This document shows, piece by piece, positions 6,853-12,722 of a stretch of 12,722 nucleotides of DNA (position 1 is the first letter of the stretch; each line of letters opens with the position of its first letter). The stretch covers positions 1-12,722 of the forward strand of contig JBCBYI010000119.1 in assembly GCA_039815945.1 (NCBI GenBank), given 5' to 3'. The DNA comes from UBA11606 sp039815945 (GTDB lineage: Bacteria; Actinomycetota; Acidimicrobiia; Acidimicrobiales; Aldehydirespiratoraceae). Made by a program: the position numbers and the translations under genes. The notes beneath the pieces are model-generated. The model was not told where the DNA came from and did not search any database. It worked only from the letters and a program-made list of their open reading frames with translations.

Positions 6853-9314
6853 TGACCGCGGTCGAGAACGAGAAGTCCACGGTCACCGTCACGATCGACG
6901 GCGTCGCGATCGAAGCCGATCCGGGCGAGTTGTTGATCGACGCCGCCGAGCGTCACGGCACCTACATCCCGCGCTTTTGCTACCACTCGCGGATGAAGCC
7001 GGTTGGCATGTGTCGCATGTGTCTGGTCGAGGTCGACTCCGGCCGGGGTCCGGCGCTGCAGCCGAGCTGCATGATCCCGGTGAGCGACGGCATGACCGTC
7101 GACACCGAGTCCGAGGCCACCAAGAAGGCCCAGGACGGCGTGTTGGAGTTCCTCCTCATCAACCACCCGCTCGACTGCCCCGTCTGCGACAAGGGCGGCG
7201 AGTGCCCGCTGCAGGACCAGACCATGGCCTACGGCCCGGGCGAGTCTCGCTTCGTCGAAGAGAAGCGCCACTACGAAAAGCCGATCCCGATCAGCGACAC
7301 CGTCTACCTCGACCGTGAGCGCTGCATCCTCTGTGATCGCTGTACTCGCTTCGCCGACGACGTCGCCGGCGACACGCTCATCCACTTCATGGACCGGGGC
7401 AACAGCACCCAGGTCAACACCTTCCCCGACGAGCCCTTCGCCTCGTACTTCTCGGGCAACACCGTCCAGATCTGCCCGGTCGGCGCCCTTACCGCGAAGC
7501 CGTACCGCTTCAAGGCCCGCCCGTGGGATCTCGAAGAGACCATCTCCACCGCGTGGACCGATTCGGTTGGCGCTCGCGTCACCGTGCAGTCGAGCCGCAA
7601 CCAGGTCCTGCGCCTGCTCGGTGTCGACGCCGACGCCGTCAACTGGGGCTGGCTGTCGGACAAGGAGCGTTTCGGCTTCGAAGCGCTCAACAGCGAGGGT
7701 CGTATCACGGCGCCGATGGCTCGCACCGAGGACGGCCTGGCACCCACCGGCTGGGCCCCCGCCCTCGTCGCCGCCACCGACGCGCTGCGCGACGTCGACC
7801 CGGGTCGCATCGGCGTGATCGGTGGCGCCCGCCTCACCAACGAGTCGCAGTACGCCTGGACCAAGCTGGCCAAGGGGGTGCTCGGCACCGACAACGTCGA
7901 CGCGCAGCTCGGTGACGGCCTGCCCGCCGGCGCCGTGCTCGGCTTGCCCCGCGCCACCATCGATCAGGCGTGCACGCCGGGAGGCACCGTCATCCTCGTC
8001 GGGCCCGACCCGAAGGAAGACCTCGGCGCGCTGTTCCTGCGTCTGCGCCACGCCGTCGTCAACGACGGCACCACCGTCATCGAGCTGACCCCGACCCGCA
8101 CCGGGCTCAGCACCATCGCCACCCACTCGCTGCACCCCCGCCCGGGTGAGGTCGGCCTGCTCGCCGCCGCGCTCGTCGACGCGACGTCGGGCCCCGCCCG
8201 CGACGCTGCCGGCGTGTCCGCCGACGCGATCGCGGCCGCTGCCGCGTCGATCTCGGGCCCGGTCACCGTCGTGCTCGGCCGGGCATCGGTCGCCGACGCC
8301 GCCGACGCCACGGTCGACGCCGCGATCGCCCTCGGGCGTCTCGACGGTGTCGGCTTCTTGTCGGCGCTTCGCCGGGGCAACGTGCACGGCGCGCTCGACA
8401 TGGGCATGGCGCCGGGCCTGCTCCCGGGCCGCGTGCCGCTCAGCGCCGGCTGCGACGCCTTCGATCAGGTGCCCGCCGAGACGGGCATGGACACCGTCGC
8501 GATGCTCGAGGCGGCCGCCGCCGGCGAGATCGACGTGCTCGTCCTCCTCGGGGCCGATCCGCTCGCCGACGTGCCCGACGCCGACCTCGCCGAGCGTGGC
8601 CTCGCCGGGGCCGGCACCGTCATCGCCGTCGAGATGCTGCCCAACGCCTCGACCCTCGCCCACGCCGACCTGGTGCTGCCCGCCGCCGCGCCAACCGAGC
8701 ACGCCGGCACCTTCACCAATCTCGAAGGCCGGGTGAGCGTCGCCGAGCAGAAGGTCACGCCGCCCGGCACCGCTCGGGCCGACTGGATGATCGCCGCCGA
8801 ACTCGCGTTGCGTCTCGGCGCCGACCTCGGCGTCGAGTCGCCGGAATCGATGCGGGCCGAGATCGCCGCGATCTCGCCCGTCCACGGCGTGCTCACCGAA
8901 GCCGCCCTGGCCGACGGTCGGGTCGAGGGCGTGCTGATCGCCGGCTCGTCGATCGACGCACCGACCGCATCGGGCTCGACCGCTCCCGCCAACGATGCGT
9001 ACTCGTTGCGCCTCGTCGCCAGCCGCCGCATGTACGACAACGGCACGATGCTGCAGGCCAGCGCCTCCAGCGCCGGGCTCGCCGCGTCGGTGAAGATCTG
9101 CCTCAACCCGGTCGATTTCGAGAAGCTGGGCATCGACGCCGGTACCGTCGTGAAGGTGGTGTCGAGTCGAGGTGAGCTGATGGCCCCGCTGGCTGTCGAT
9201 CATGGCGTGCCCGCCGGGTCGGCGATGATCCCGGCCAACGCGCCCGGATCCAACGCCAACGCCTTGATCGACGCCTCGGCGGCGGTCACCGACGTCCGGG
9301 TGGAACGCGCATGA
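6852..9314 (+). CDS. nuoG: NADH-quinone oxidoreductase subunit G, lacking N7-cluster ligands
   Basis: The large iron-sulfur subunit of the NADH module, 820 residues. The N-terminal ferredoxin-like domain has the [2Fe-2S] N1b ligands C43, C54, C57 and C73. The next domain has the His-ligated [4Fe-4S] N5 motif (H105, C109, C112, C118). N4 uses C158, C161, C164 and C208 (ICPVGALT). From about residue 225 the protein becomes a molybdopterin-oxidoreductase-like fold without cofactor. Where E. coli, Thermus and Mycobacterium proteins carry the four Cys of the extra cluster N7, this one reads STAWTDSVGA (232-241) and WLSDKERFGF (267-276): all four Cys are replaced while the flanks are retained. The middle of the domain (about 430-560) is Ala/Asp-rich. 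The start overlaps nuoF (TGATG) with GAGGTGA (6841-6847) ahead; the end overlaps nuoH. Confidence 0.97.
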   Translation: MTAVENEKSTVTVTIDGVAIEADPGELLIDAAERHGTYIPRFCYHSRMKPVGMCRMCLVEVDSGRGPALQPSCMIPVSDGMTVDTESEATKKAQDGVLEFLLINHPLDCPVCDKGGECPLQDQTMAYGPGESRFVEEKRHYEKPIPISDTVYLDRERCILCDRCTRFADDVAGDTLIHFMDRGNSTQVNTFPDEPFASYFSGNTVQICPVGALTAKPYRFKARPWDLEETISTAWTDSVGARVTVQSSRNQVLRLLGVDADAVNWGWLSDKERFGFEALNSEGRITAPMARTEDGLAPTGWAPALVAATDALRDVDPGRIGVIGGARLTNESQYAWTKLAKGVLGTDNVDAQLGDGLPAGAVLGLPRATIDQACTPGGTVILVGPDPKEDLGALFLRLRHAVVNDGTTVIELTPTRTGLSTIATHSLHPRPGEVGLLAAALVDATSGPARDAAGVSADAIAAAAASISGPVTVVLGRASVADAADATVDAAIALGRLDGVGFLSALRRGNVHGALDMGMAPGLLPGRVPLSAGCDAFDQVPAETGMDTVAMLEAAAAGEIDVLVLLGADPLADVPDADLAERGLAGAGTVIAVEMLPNASTLAHADLVLPAAAPTEHAGTFTNLEGRVSVAEQKVTPPGTARADWMIAAELALRLGADLGVESPESMRAEIAAISPVHGVLTEAALADGRVEGVLIAGSSIDAPTASGSTAPANDAYSLRLVASRRMYDNGTMLQASASSAGLAASVKICLNPVDFEKLGIDAGTVVKVVSSRGELMAPLAVDHGVPAGSAMIPANAPGSNANALIDASAAVTDVRVERA

Positions 9315-10558
9315 TGTTCGCTCAAGATCCGCTCTACACCGGCGACTGGCTCGGCGACGTGGTGATCACCGCCATCAAGGTGGTCGCCGCGTTCACGTTC
9401 CTGCTCGTCGCGGTGATGCTCAACATCTGGTTCCTGCGCAAGGTCATCTCCGACTTCCAGAACCGTGTGGGCCCGAACACCGCGGGCCGCTGGGGCATCC
9501 TCCAGAGCCTCGCCGACGGCATCAAGCTCTTCTTCAAAGAAGATCTCGTCCCCGACAACGCCGATCGCGTCTCGTTCAAGCTGGCGCCGTACCTGTCGCT
9601 CGTGCCCGCCTTCTTGGTCTTCGCCATCATCCCGATCGGTGGCGACTTCAACGGCGACGACGGCGACGGGGTCGTCACCATCTTCGGCCACGACACCCTG
9701 CTCCAGGTCGCCGACCCGCCGGTCGGCGTCTTGTGGTTCCTCGCCATGTCGTCGCTCGCCATCTACGGCGTGATGCTCGCTGGCTGGAGCTCCGGTTCGA
9801 AGTACCCGCTGATCGGCTCGGTGCGAGCCTCGGCCCAGATGGTCTCCTACGAAGCCGCCCTGGGCCTCGCGCTCGCCTCGGTGCTGCTGGTGTCGGGCAC
9901 CTTGTCGACCCACGCCATGGTCATCGACCAGTCCGGTCAGGGTCCGGCCTTCTTCGGCATCGAGAACATCCTCCCGGCGTGGTATCTCCTGCCCGTCGGC
10001 GTCGTGCCGTTCGTCGTGTTCATCATCGCCGGCACCGCCGAGCTCAACCATCCGCCGTTCGACCTCGTCGAGGCCGAGCAGGAGATCGTCGGTGGGTTCC
10101 ACACCGAGTACTCCTCGATCCGGTTCGCGCTCTTCTTCCTCGCCGAGTTCATGAACCAGATCACGATGGGCGCCCTGCTCGTCACCCTCTTCCTCGGCGG
10201 CCCCAACGGCCCCGCCTTCTTCTTCCCCGAGGGCTGGTGGATCGGCGTCTTCTGGTTCTTCCTCAAGTTGATGGGCTTCTTGTTCCTGCTCGTGTGGGTT
10301 CGGGCCACGCTGCCCCGGTTCCGCTACGACCAGCTCATGGACTTCGGCTGGAAGCTGTTGATCCCCCTGTCGCTCGGGTGGTTCATCTTGTTGGCGTTCA
10401 TCCAGATCGGCCGCGACGAGGAGTGGAGCACCACCCAGTTCGTGGCGCTCGGCGCCGGTCTCGCTGCCGCCTTCGTGGCGCTCGCCGGGATGCTGGGCCT
10501 CGCCATCCGCAACGCCCGCAACGAGCGCATCGACGAGATGGAGGATGCCCATGGCTGA
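9311..10558 (+). CDS. nuoH: NADH-quinone oxidoreductase subunit H
   Basis: Membrane subunit that forms most of the quinone chamber and links it to the proton path. The 415-residue product has about nine membrane segments. Conserved stretches are QNRVGPNTAGRWGILQSLAD (50-69), then GIKLFFKED; GSVRASAQMVSYEAALGL (169-186); AELNHPPFDLVEAEQEIVGG (243-262), then FHTEYSSIRFALFFLAEF; and RATLPRFRYDQLM (331-343). It is longer than the ~325-residue E. coli protein because of an acidic loop (GGDFNGDDGDG, 110-120) and an extra C-terminal hydrophobic segment (about 377-399), as in other actinobacteria. The ATG at 9311 forms ATGA with the nuoG stop and has GGGTGGA at 9298-9304; a second ATG at 9314 is equally possible. 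The last bases overlap nuoI. Confidence 0.97.
   Translation: MMFAQDPLYTGDWLGDVVITAIKVVAAFTFLLVAVMLNIWFLRKVISDFQNRVGPNTAGRWGILQSLADGIKLFFKEDLVPDNADRVSFKLAPYLSLVPAFLVFAIIPIGGDFNGDDGDGVVTIFGHDTLLQVADPPVGVLWFLAMSSLAIYGVMLAGWSSGSKYPLIGSVRASAQMVSYEAALGLALASVLLVSGTLSTHAMVIDQSGQGPAFFGIENILPAWYLLPVGVVPFVVFIIAGTAELNHPPFDLVEAEQEIVGGFHTEYSSIRFALFFLAEFMNQITMGALLVTLFLGGPNGPAFFFPEGWWIGVFWFFLKLMGFLFLLVWVRATLPRFRYDQLMDFGWKLLIPLSLGWFILLAFIQIGRDEEWSTTQFVALGAGLAAAFVALAGMLGLAIRNARNERIDEMEDAHG
10540..10544 (+). promoter_or_regulatory. Ribosome-binding site that sets the nuoI start
   Basis: GGAGG lies six bases before the ATG at 10551 but directly abuts the in-frame ATG at 10545. Spacing favours 10551, giving MADGSYLKGF as the N-terminus. 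The site lies inside the nuoH 3' coding end. Confidence 0.6.
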
Positions 10559-11231
10559 CGGTTCCTACCTCAAGGGCTTTGGCGTCACGTTCAAGAAGCT
10601 CTTCGAAGACCGCGTCACCGGCGACTACCGCGGCGGCAAGGGCCTCGCCAAGGGCAAGCCCGACGAGAAGCGCCCCAAGGCCGACCGTCTGCACGGCCGC
10701 CACGTCCTCAACCGCTACGAGGACGGCATGGAGAAGTGCATCGGCTGCGAGTTGTGCGCCGGTGTCTGCCCCGCCAAGTGCATCTACGTCCGCGGCGCCG
10801 ACAACGATCCCGAGGCGCCCACCTCGCCGGGCGAGCGGTTCGGCTACGTCTACGAGATCAACTACCTGCGCTGCATCCACTGTGACCTGTGCGTCGAGGC
10901 GTGCCCGACGCAGGCGATCACCGAGTCGAAGCTGTTCGAGTTCTCCTTCACGAACCGCAGCGACGCGATCTACACCAAGAACGAGCTGCTCGTCGGCGAC
11001 GACGGCAAGCCCCAGCAGCTGCCGTGGGAGGACTGGCGCGCCGGCGAGGACCAGATGACCTCGGGCTGGATGCGCGCCACGTCCCCGGCCGGTGACCACC
11101 GCTACGAGGGCATGGTCCACTGGGCGGGCGAGCTGGGCTACGGCGTACGCGAGCCCGAGCCGGGCCAGAGCGCCGACGGCGAAGACGATGGGGGAGCCCG
11201 ACCGGTCGAGTCGGGGACACACGAAGGCTGA
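10551..11231 (+). CDS. nuoI: NADH-quinone oxidoreductase subunit I
   Basis: Peripheral 8Fe ferredoxin subunit that carries [4Fe-4S] clusters N6a and N6b and relays electrons toward NuoB. The 226-residue product has the two classical motifs CIGCELCAGVCP (C63, C66, C69, C73) and CIHCDLCVEACP (C108, C111, C114, C118). The family stretches HGRHVLNRYEDGMEKC and SPGERFGYVYEINYLRC surround them. The N-terminal region has a Lys/Gly-rich stretch (residues 28-43) where other NuoI proteins have a shorter link. The last ~70 residues form an acidic, Gly-rich extension with no motif, so the protein is longer than the ~180 residues of E. coli NuoI. The end of the gene (11190-11215) contains the first copy of a hairpin-forming repeat described separately. 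Confidence 0.97.
   Translation: MADGSYLKGFGVTFKKLFEDRVTGDYRGGKGLAKGKPDEKRPKADRLHGRHVLNRYEDGMEKCIGCELCAGVCPAKCIYVRGADNDPEAPTSPGERFGYVYEINYLRCIHCDLCVEACPTQAITESKLFEFSFTNRSDAIYTKNELLVGDDGKPQQLPWEDWRAGEDQMTSGWMRATSPAGDHRYEGMVHWAGELGYGVREPEPGQSADGEDDGGARPVESGTHEG
11190..11215 (+). repeat. Imperfect direct repeat with hairpin, copy 1 (3' end of nuoI)
   Basis: A 26-base segment matches copy 2 (11249-11274) at about 20 positions, 59 bases apart. It starts GGGGGAGCCCGACCG and ends GTCGGG. The arms CCCGAC (11197-11202) and GTCGGG (11210-11215) can pair around a seven-base loop. It lies in codons for the variable tail of NuoI. Confidence 0.5.
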
Positions 11232-11233
11232 CA

Positions 11234-11290
11234 ATGCGAAGTGACAACGGGGGGACCCGACCGATGTGGTCGGGTGTCGACCATGGCTGA
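11234..11290 (+). CDS. Possible 18-residue bridging ORF in the nuoI-nuoJ gap
   Basis: A small ORF, MRSDNGGTRPMWSGVDHG, begins two bases after the nuoI stop with GAAGG (11223-11227) six bases ahead. It runs through the whole gap, including the hairpins, and stops five bases beyond the proposed nuoJ start codon. Its termination could re-initiate nuoJ. Nothing in the peptide suggests a function of its own, and a chance ORF is the main alternative. Confidence 0.22.
   Translation: MRSDNGGTRPMWSGVDHG
11249..11274 (+). repeat. Imperfect direct repeat with hairpin, copy 2 (nuoI-nuoJ gap)
   Basis: Second copy of the 26-base repeat, starting GGGGGGACCCGACCG and ending GTCGGG. Here the stem is extended: ACCCGACC (11255-11262) pairs with GGTCGGGT (11268-11275), eight base pairs around the loop GATGT. 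It has no T-run behind it, so it is not a classical intrinsic terminator. Confidence 0.55.
11267..11283 (+). promoter_or_regulatory. Alternative hairpin over the nuoJ start codon
   Basis: TGGTCG (11267-11272) can pair with CGACCA (11278-11283) around the loop GGTGT. The 3' arm includes the A of the proposed nuoJ ATG. The 5' arm is the same sequence that forms the 3' arm of the copy-2 hairpin, so the two structures exclude each other. This is a possible control on nuoJ translation. The evidence is pairing only, and short GC-rich stems can arise by chance. Confidence 0.3.
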
Positions 11291-11918
11291 ATTCATCACG
11301 TTCTTCTTCGGCGCTGCGATCATCCTCGCGGGCGCGATCGGCGTGGTCGTCGCGCGCAACGCGGTGCACTCGGCGCTGTTCTTGATCCAGACCCTGCTCG
11401 GGGTCGCGGTGATCTTCGTCGTGCAGGACGCCCACTTCCTGGCCGCGGTGCAGATCGTCGTGTACGCCGGCGCCATCGTGATCCTGTTCTTGTTCGTGAT
11501 CATGTTGCTCGGCGTCGACAAGGCCGAGGACCTCGGCGTCGAACCCATCGCCGGGCAAAAGCCGCTGGCGGTCGTGGTCGGCGCGTCGCTGCTCGCCACC
11601 GCCATCACCGTCGTGCTCGTCGCCACCGACGGAGCCACGGGCGTCGGATCCAGCGATCCCGAACGCCAGCTCGATTCGGGGATCCTCGACATCGAACGCA
11701 TCGGCCGGGTGCTCTTCACCGAGTACGCCGTCGCCTTCCAACTCACCGCCGCGCTGTTGACCATCGGCGTGATCGGTGCGGTGGTGCTCACCCGCTCGCA
11801 ATCGCCGGCCGATCGACTCGACGATCTCGATCCGGCGTCGATGGACCTGCCGTCGTTGGCGCCCGACGGGGCCAACGACGAACACCACGACGACACCGTC
11901 GAGGAGGACGCATCGTGA
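11283..11918 (+). CDS. nuoJ: NADH-quinone oxidoreductase subunit J
   Basis: Membrane subunit of complex I near the quinone module. Taken from the ATG at 11283 the product has 211 residues with five membrane segments (about 4-24, 31-48, 54-77, 94-114, 149-170). The hallmark is AAVQIVVYAGAIVILFLFVIMLL (54-76), the third helix that carries the pi-bulge in known structures. The C-terminal ~40 residues are acidic (EDAS ending) and outside the conserved fold. The start is less certain than for its neighbours: in-frame GTG codons at 11241 and 11274 are possible, but MAEFITFFFGAAIILAG from the ATG fits NuoJ proteins best. There is no good ribosome-binding site, and the start lies in a 51-base gap that can fold. 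The end overlaps nuoK by four bases (GTGA). Confidence 0.95.
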   Translation: MAEFITFFFGAAIILAGAIGVVVARNAVHSALFLIQTLLGVAVIFVVQDAHFLAAVQIVVYAGAIVILFLFVIMLLGVDKAEDLGVEPIAGQKPLAVVVGASLLATAITVVLVATDGATGVGSSDPERQLDSGILDIERIGRVLFTEYAVAFQLTAALLTIGVIGAVVLTRSQSPADRLDDLDPASMDLPSLAPDGANDEHHDDTVEEDAS

Positions 11919-12235
11919 TCCTCGCCGAGTTGGCGCTCACCCCGCCCTACTACCTGGTCCTCTCCGCGCTGATGTTCGCCATCGGCGCCACCGGCCTGCT
12001 GATCCGTCGCAACCCGCTGGTGATGTTCATGTGCGTCGAGCTGATGCTCAACGGTGTGAACGTGTCGTTCGTCGCCTTCGGCGCCGACCTCAACGACGTG
12101 GGTGGCCAGATCTCCGTGTTCTTCGTTCTCGTGGTCGCCGCGGTGGAGGTCGTCGTCGGCCTCGCCCTGGTGGTCGCCATCAACCGTCGTCGCGCCGACG
12201 CCACCGCCGACGACGTGTCGCTCTTGAGGGGATGA
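11915..12235 (+). CDS. nuoK: NADH-quinone oxidoreductase subunit K
   Basis: Small, three-helix membrane subunit of the proton-translocating arm, homologous to MrpC antiporter subunits. The product is 106 residues. The two buried glutamates needed for proton transfer are in place: E42 in MCVELMLNGVN and E78 in VVAAVEVVVGLAL, corresponding to E36 and E72 of E. coli NuoK. The family pattern GATGLLIRRNPLVMFMCVELMLN is complete. The start is a GTG within GTGA at the nuoJ stop, supported by GAGGAGG (11901-11907) seven bases ahead, one of the best ribosome-binding sites in the window. nuoL follows after eight bases. Confidence 0.97.
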   Translation: MILAELALTPPYYLVLSALMFAIGATGLLIRRNPLVMFMCVELMLNGVNVSFVAFGADLNDVGGQISVFFVLVVAAVEVVVGLALVVAINRRRADATADDVSLLRG

Positions 12236-12243
12236 GCTGACCC

Positions 12244-12722
12244 GTGTTGCTTGATCTTGCGTTTCTGATTCCGGCGTTCCCGCTGCTGGGGTTCCTCGTG
12301 ATCCTCGTCGCGGGCCGCCGGCTCGGTGAACCCGGCGCTGGCTGGGTCGCCACCTTGGCGATGGGCGGGTCGTTCGCCGCCTCGGCCGCCGTGTTCATCG
12401 GCCTGCTCGGCGAGGACGCCGAGGAGCGTCGCCACGTCCAGACCCTGTGGGAGTGGGTGCCGGTCGGCGACTTCGCGGTCGACATCGGCTTCCTCGTGGA
12501 TCCGTTGTCGATCACGATGACGTTGTTCATCACCGGCGTCGGTGCGCTCATCCACCTGTACTCGATCGGGTACATGCACGGCGACGAGAACTTCTCGAAG
12601 TTCTTCCTCTACCTGAACCTCTTCGCCTTCTCGATGCTGATGCTCGTGCTCGGCGACAACCTGCTGCTCACCTTCCTCGGGTGGGAAGGCGTCGGTGCGT
12701 GCTCCTGCTCGGCGAGGACGCC
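12244..12722 (+). CDS. nuoL: NADH-quinone oxidoreductase subunit L, N-terminal part (runs off window)
   Basis: Antiporter-like proton-pumping subunit at the distal membrane arm. The visible 159 residues hold TM1 (2-24), TM2 (34-56), the LVDPLSITMTLFITGVGALIHLYS segment (84-107) with YMHGDENFSKFFLYLNLFAFSMLMLVLGDN, and LGWEGVG (145-151). E148 corresponds to the essential glutamate E144 of E. coli NuoL. The start is a GTG at 12244 with GAGGGG (12226-12231) somewhat far ahead at 12 bases; TTG at 12247 is an alternative. After GACS (151-154) the sequence reads CSART instead of the expected Y-L/W-L-I continuation. That change coincides exactly with a 19-base copy of an upstream stretch, so the last ~17 bases are probably an assembly error. 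Confidence 0.95.
   Translation, partial: MLLDLAFLIPAFPLLGFLVILVAGRRLGEPGAGWVATLAMGGSFAASAAVFIGLLGEDAEERRHVQTLWEWVPVGDFAVDIGFLVDPLSITMTLFITGVGALIHLYSIGYMHGDENFSKFFLYLNLFAFSMLMLVLGDNLLLTFLGWEGVGACSCSART
12402..12420 (+). repeat. 19-base exact direct repeat, copy 1 (inside nuoL)
   Basis: CCTGCTCGGCGAGGACGCC, encoding part of GLLGEDA between TM2 and TM3 of NuoL. It is in the expected reading frame and looks authentic here. The same 19 bases recur as the last bases of the window. Confidence 0.9.
12704..12722 (+). repeat. 19-base exact direct repeat, copy 2 (window end)
   Basis: Identical to 12402-12420 and placed 302 bases downstream. In this position it is read in another frame and breaks the NuoL consensus right after GACS. 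Most likely a misjoined sequence end and not a biological repeat. Confidence 0.85.

Noticed and set aside
8200..8340. GCC/GAC-rich stretch in nuoG resembling a short tandem repeat
   Set aside because: The unit is irregular. It reflects Ala/Asp-rich coding in a variable part of NuoG.
6489..9203. 904-codon open frame on the minus strand opposite nuoG and nuoF
   Set aside because: nuoG on the plus strand is certain. GC-rich codon use on one strand commonly leaves the opposite frame open, and the translation is a low-complexity Gly/Arg/Asp/Val mixture with no recognisable domain.
11255..11275. Hairpin considered as an intrinsic terminator after nuoI
   Set aside because: No T-run follows the stem and nuoJ continues the operon immediately downstream.
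9200..11888. Minus-strand open frames of 450 and 496 codons opposite nuoH and nuoI-nuoJ
   Set aside because: Shadows of GC-rich genes that are certain on the plus strand.

Overview
The window is a GC-rich, tightly packed, single-direction stretch of respiratory genes. It holds the 3' part of a c-type cytochrome gene, a membrane protein gene of unknown function, and then nuoA-B-C-D-E-F-G-H-I-J-K and the first part of nuoL, which encode the type I (proton-pumping) NADH:quinone oxidoreductase. The separate nuoC and nuoD genes, the long NuoH with an extra C-terminal membrane segment and the actinobacterial flavour of NuoB (a WPATFGLACCAIEMM stretch) point to an actinobacterium. The diheme-type cytochrome tail (CARCHTYGWSF) and the unknown membrane protein next to nuoA suggest the class Acidimicrobiia (Ilumatobacter-like). 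That placement is inferred from family memory, not from a search.

Layout: 1-714 cytochrome c (5' end missing); 714-1853 three-helix membrane protein with a large, probably extracytoplasmic domain; 1857-2327 nuoA; 2324-2917 nuoB; 2919-3461 nuoC; 3458-4759 nuoD; 4796-5428 nuoE; 5428-6852 nuoF; 6852-9314 nuoG; 9311-10558 nuoH; 10551-11231 nuoI; 11283-11918 nuoJ; 11915-12235 nuoK; 12244 to the window end, nuoL (3' end missing). Most junctions are start/stop overlaps (ATGA, GTGA, TGATG) or gaps of a few bases, so the set is almost certainly one translationally coupled operon that begins upstream and continues into nuoL, M and N. I see no promoter, terminator, RNA gene, mobile element or CRISPR array. 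No gene-free stretch exceeds about 50 bases.

How the products fit together: NuoE, F and G form the NADH-oxidising module (FMN and iron-sulfur clusters). NuoB, C, D and I form the connecting module that passes electrons to quinone. NuoA, H, J, K and L are membrane subunits for quinone binding and proton translocation. The upstream cytochrome c would act further down the chain, between a quinol:cytochrome c reductase and the terminal oxidase. The membrane protein between it and nuoA is the one unassigned component.

The points most worth a second look are: the unknown membrane protein; a NuoG whose N7-cluster cysteines are all replaced while the surrounding sequence is kept; a roughly 21-residue insertion before the fourth N3-cluster cysteine of NuoF; the nuoI-nuoJ junction, with a 26-base imperfect direct repeat that builds the same hairpin twice and a competing hairpin over the nuoJ start; two small ORFs that bridge the only two real gaps in the operon; and a 19-base exact repeat at the very end of the window that takes NuoL off its family consensus and looks like an assembly fault.
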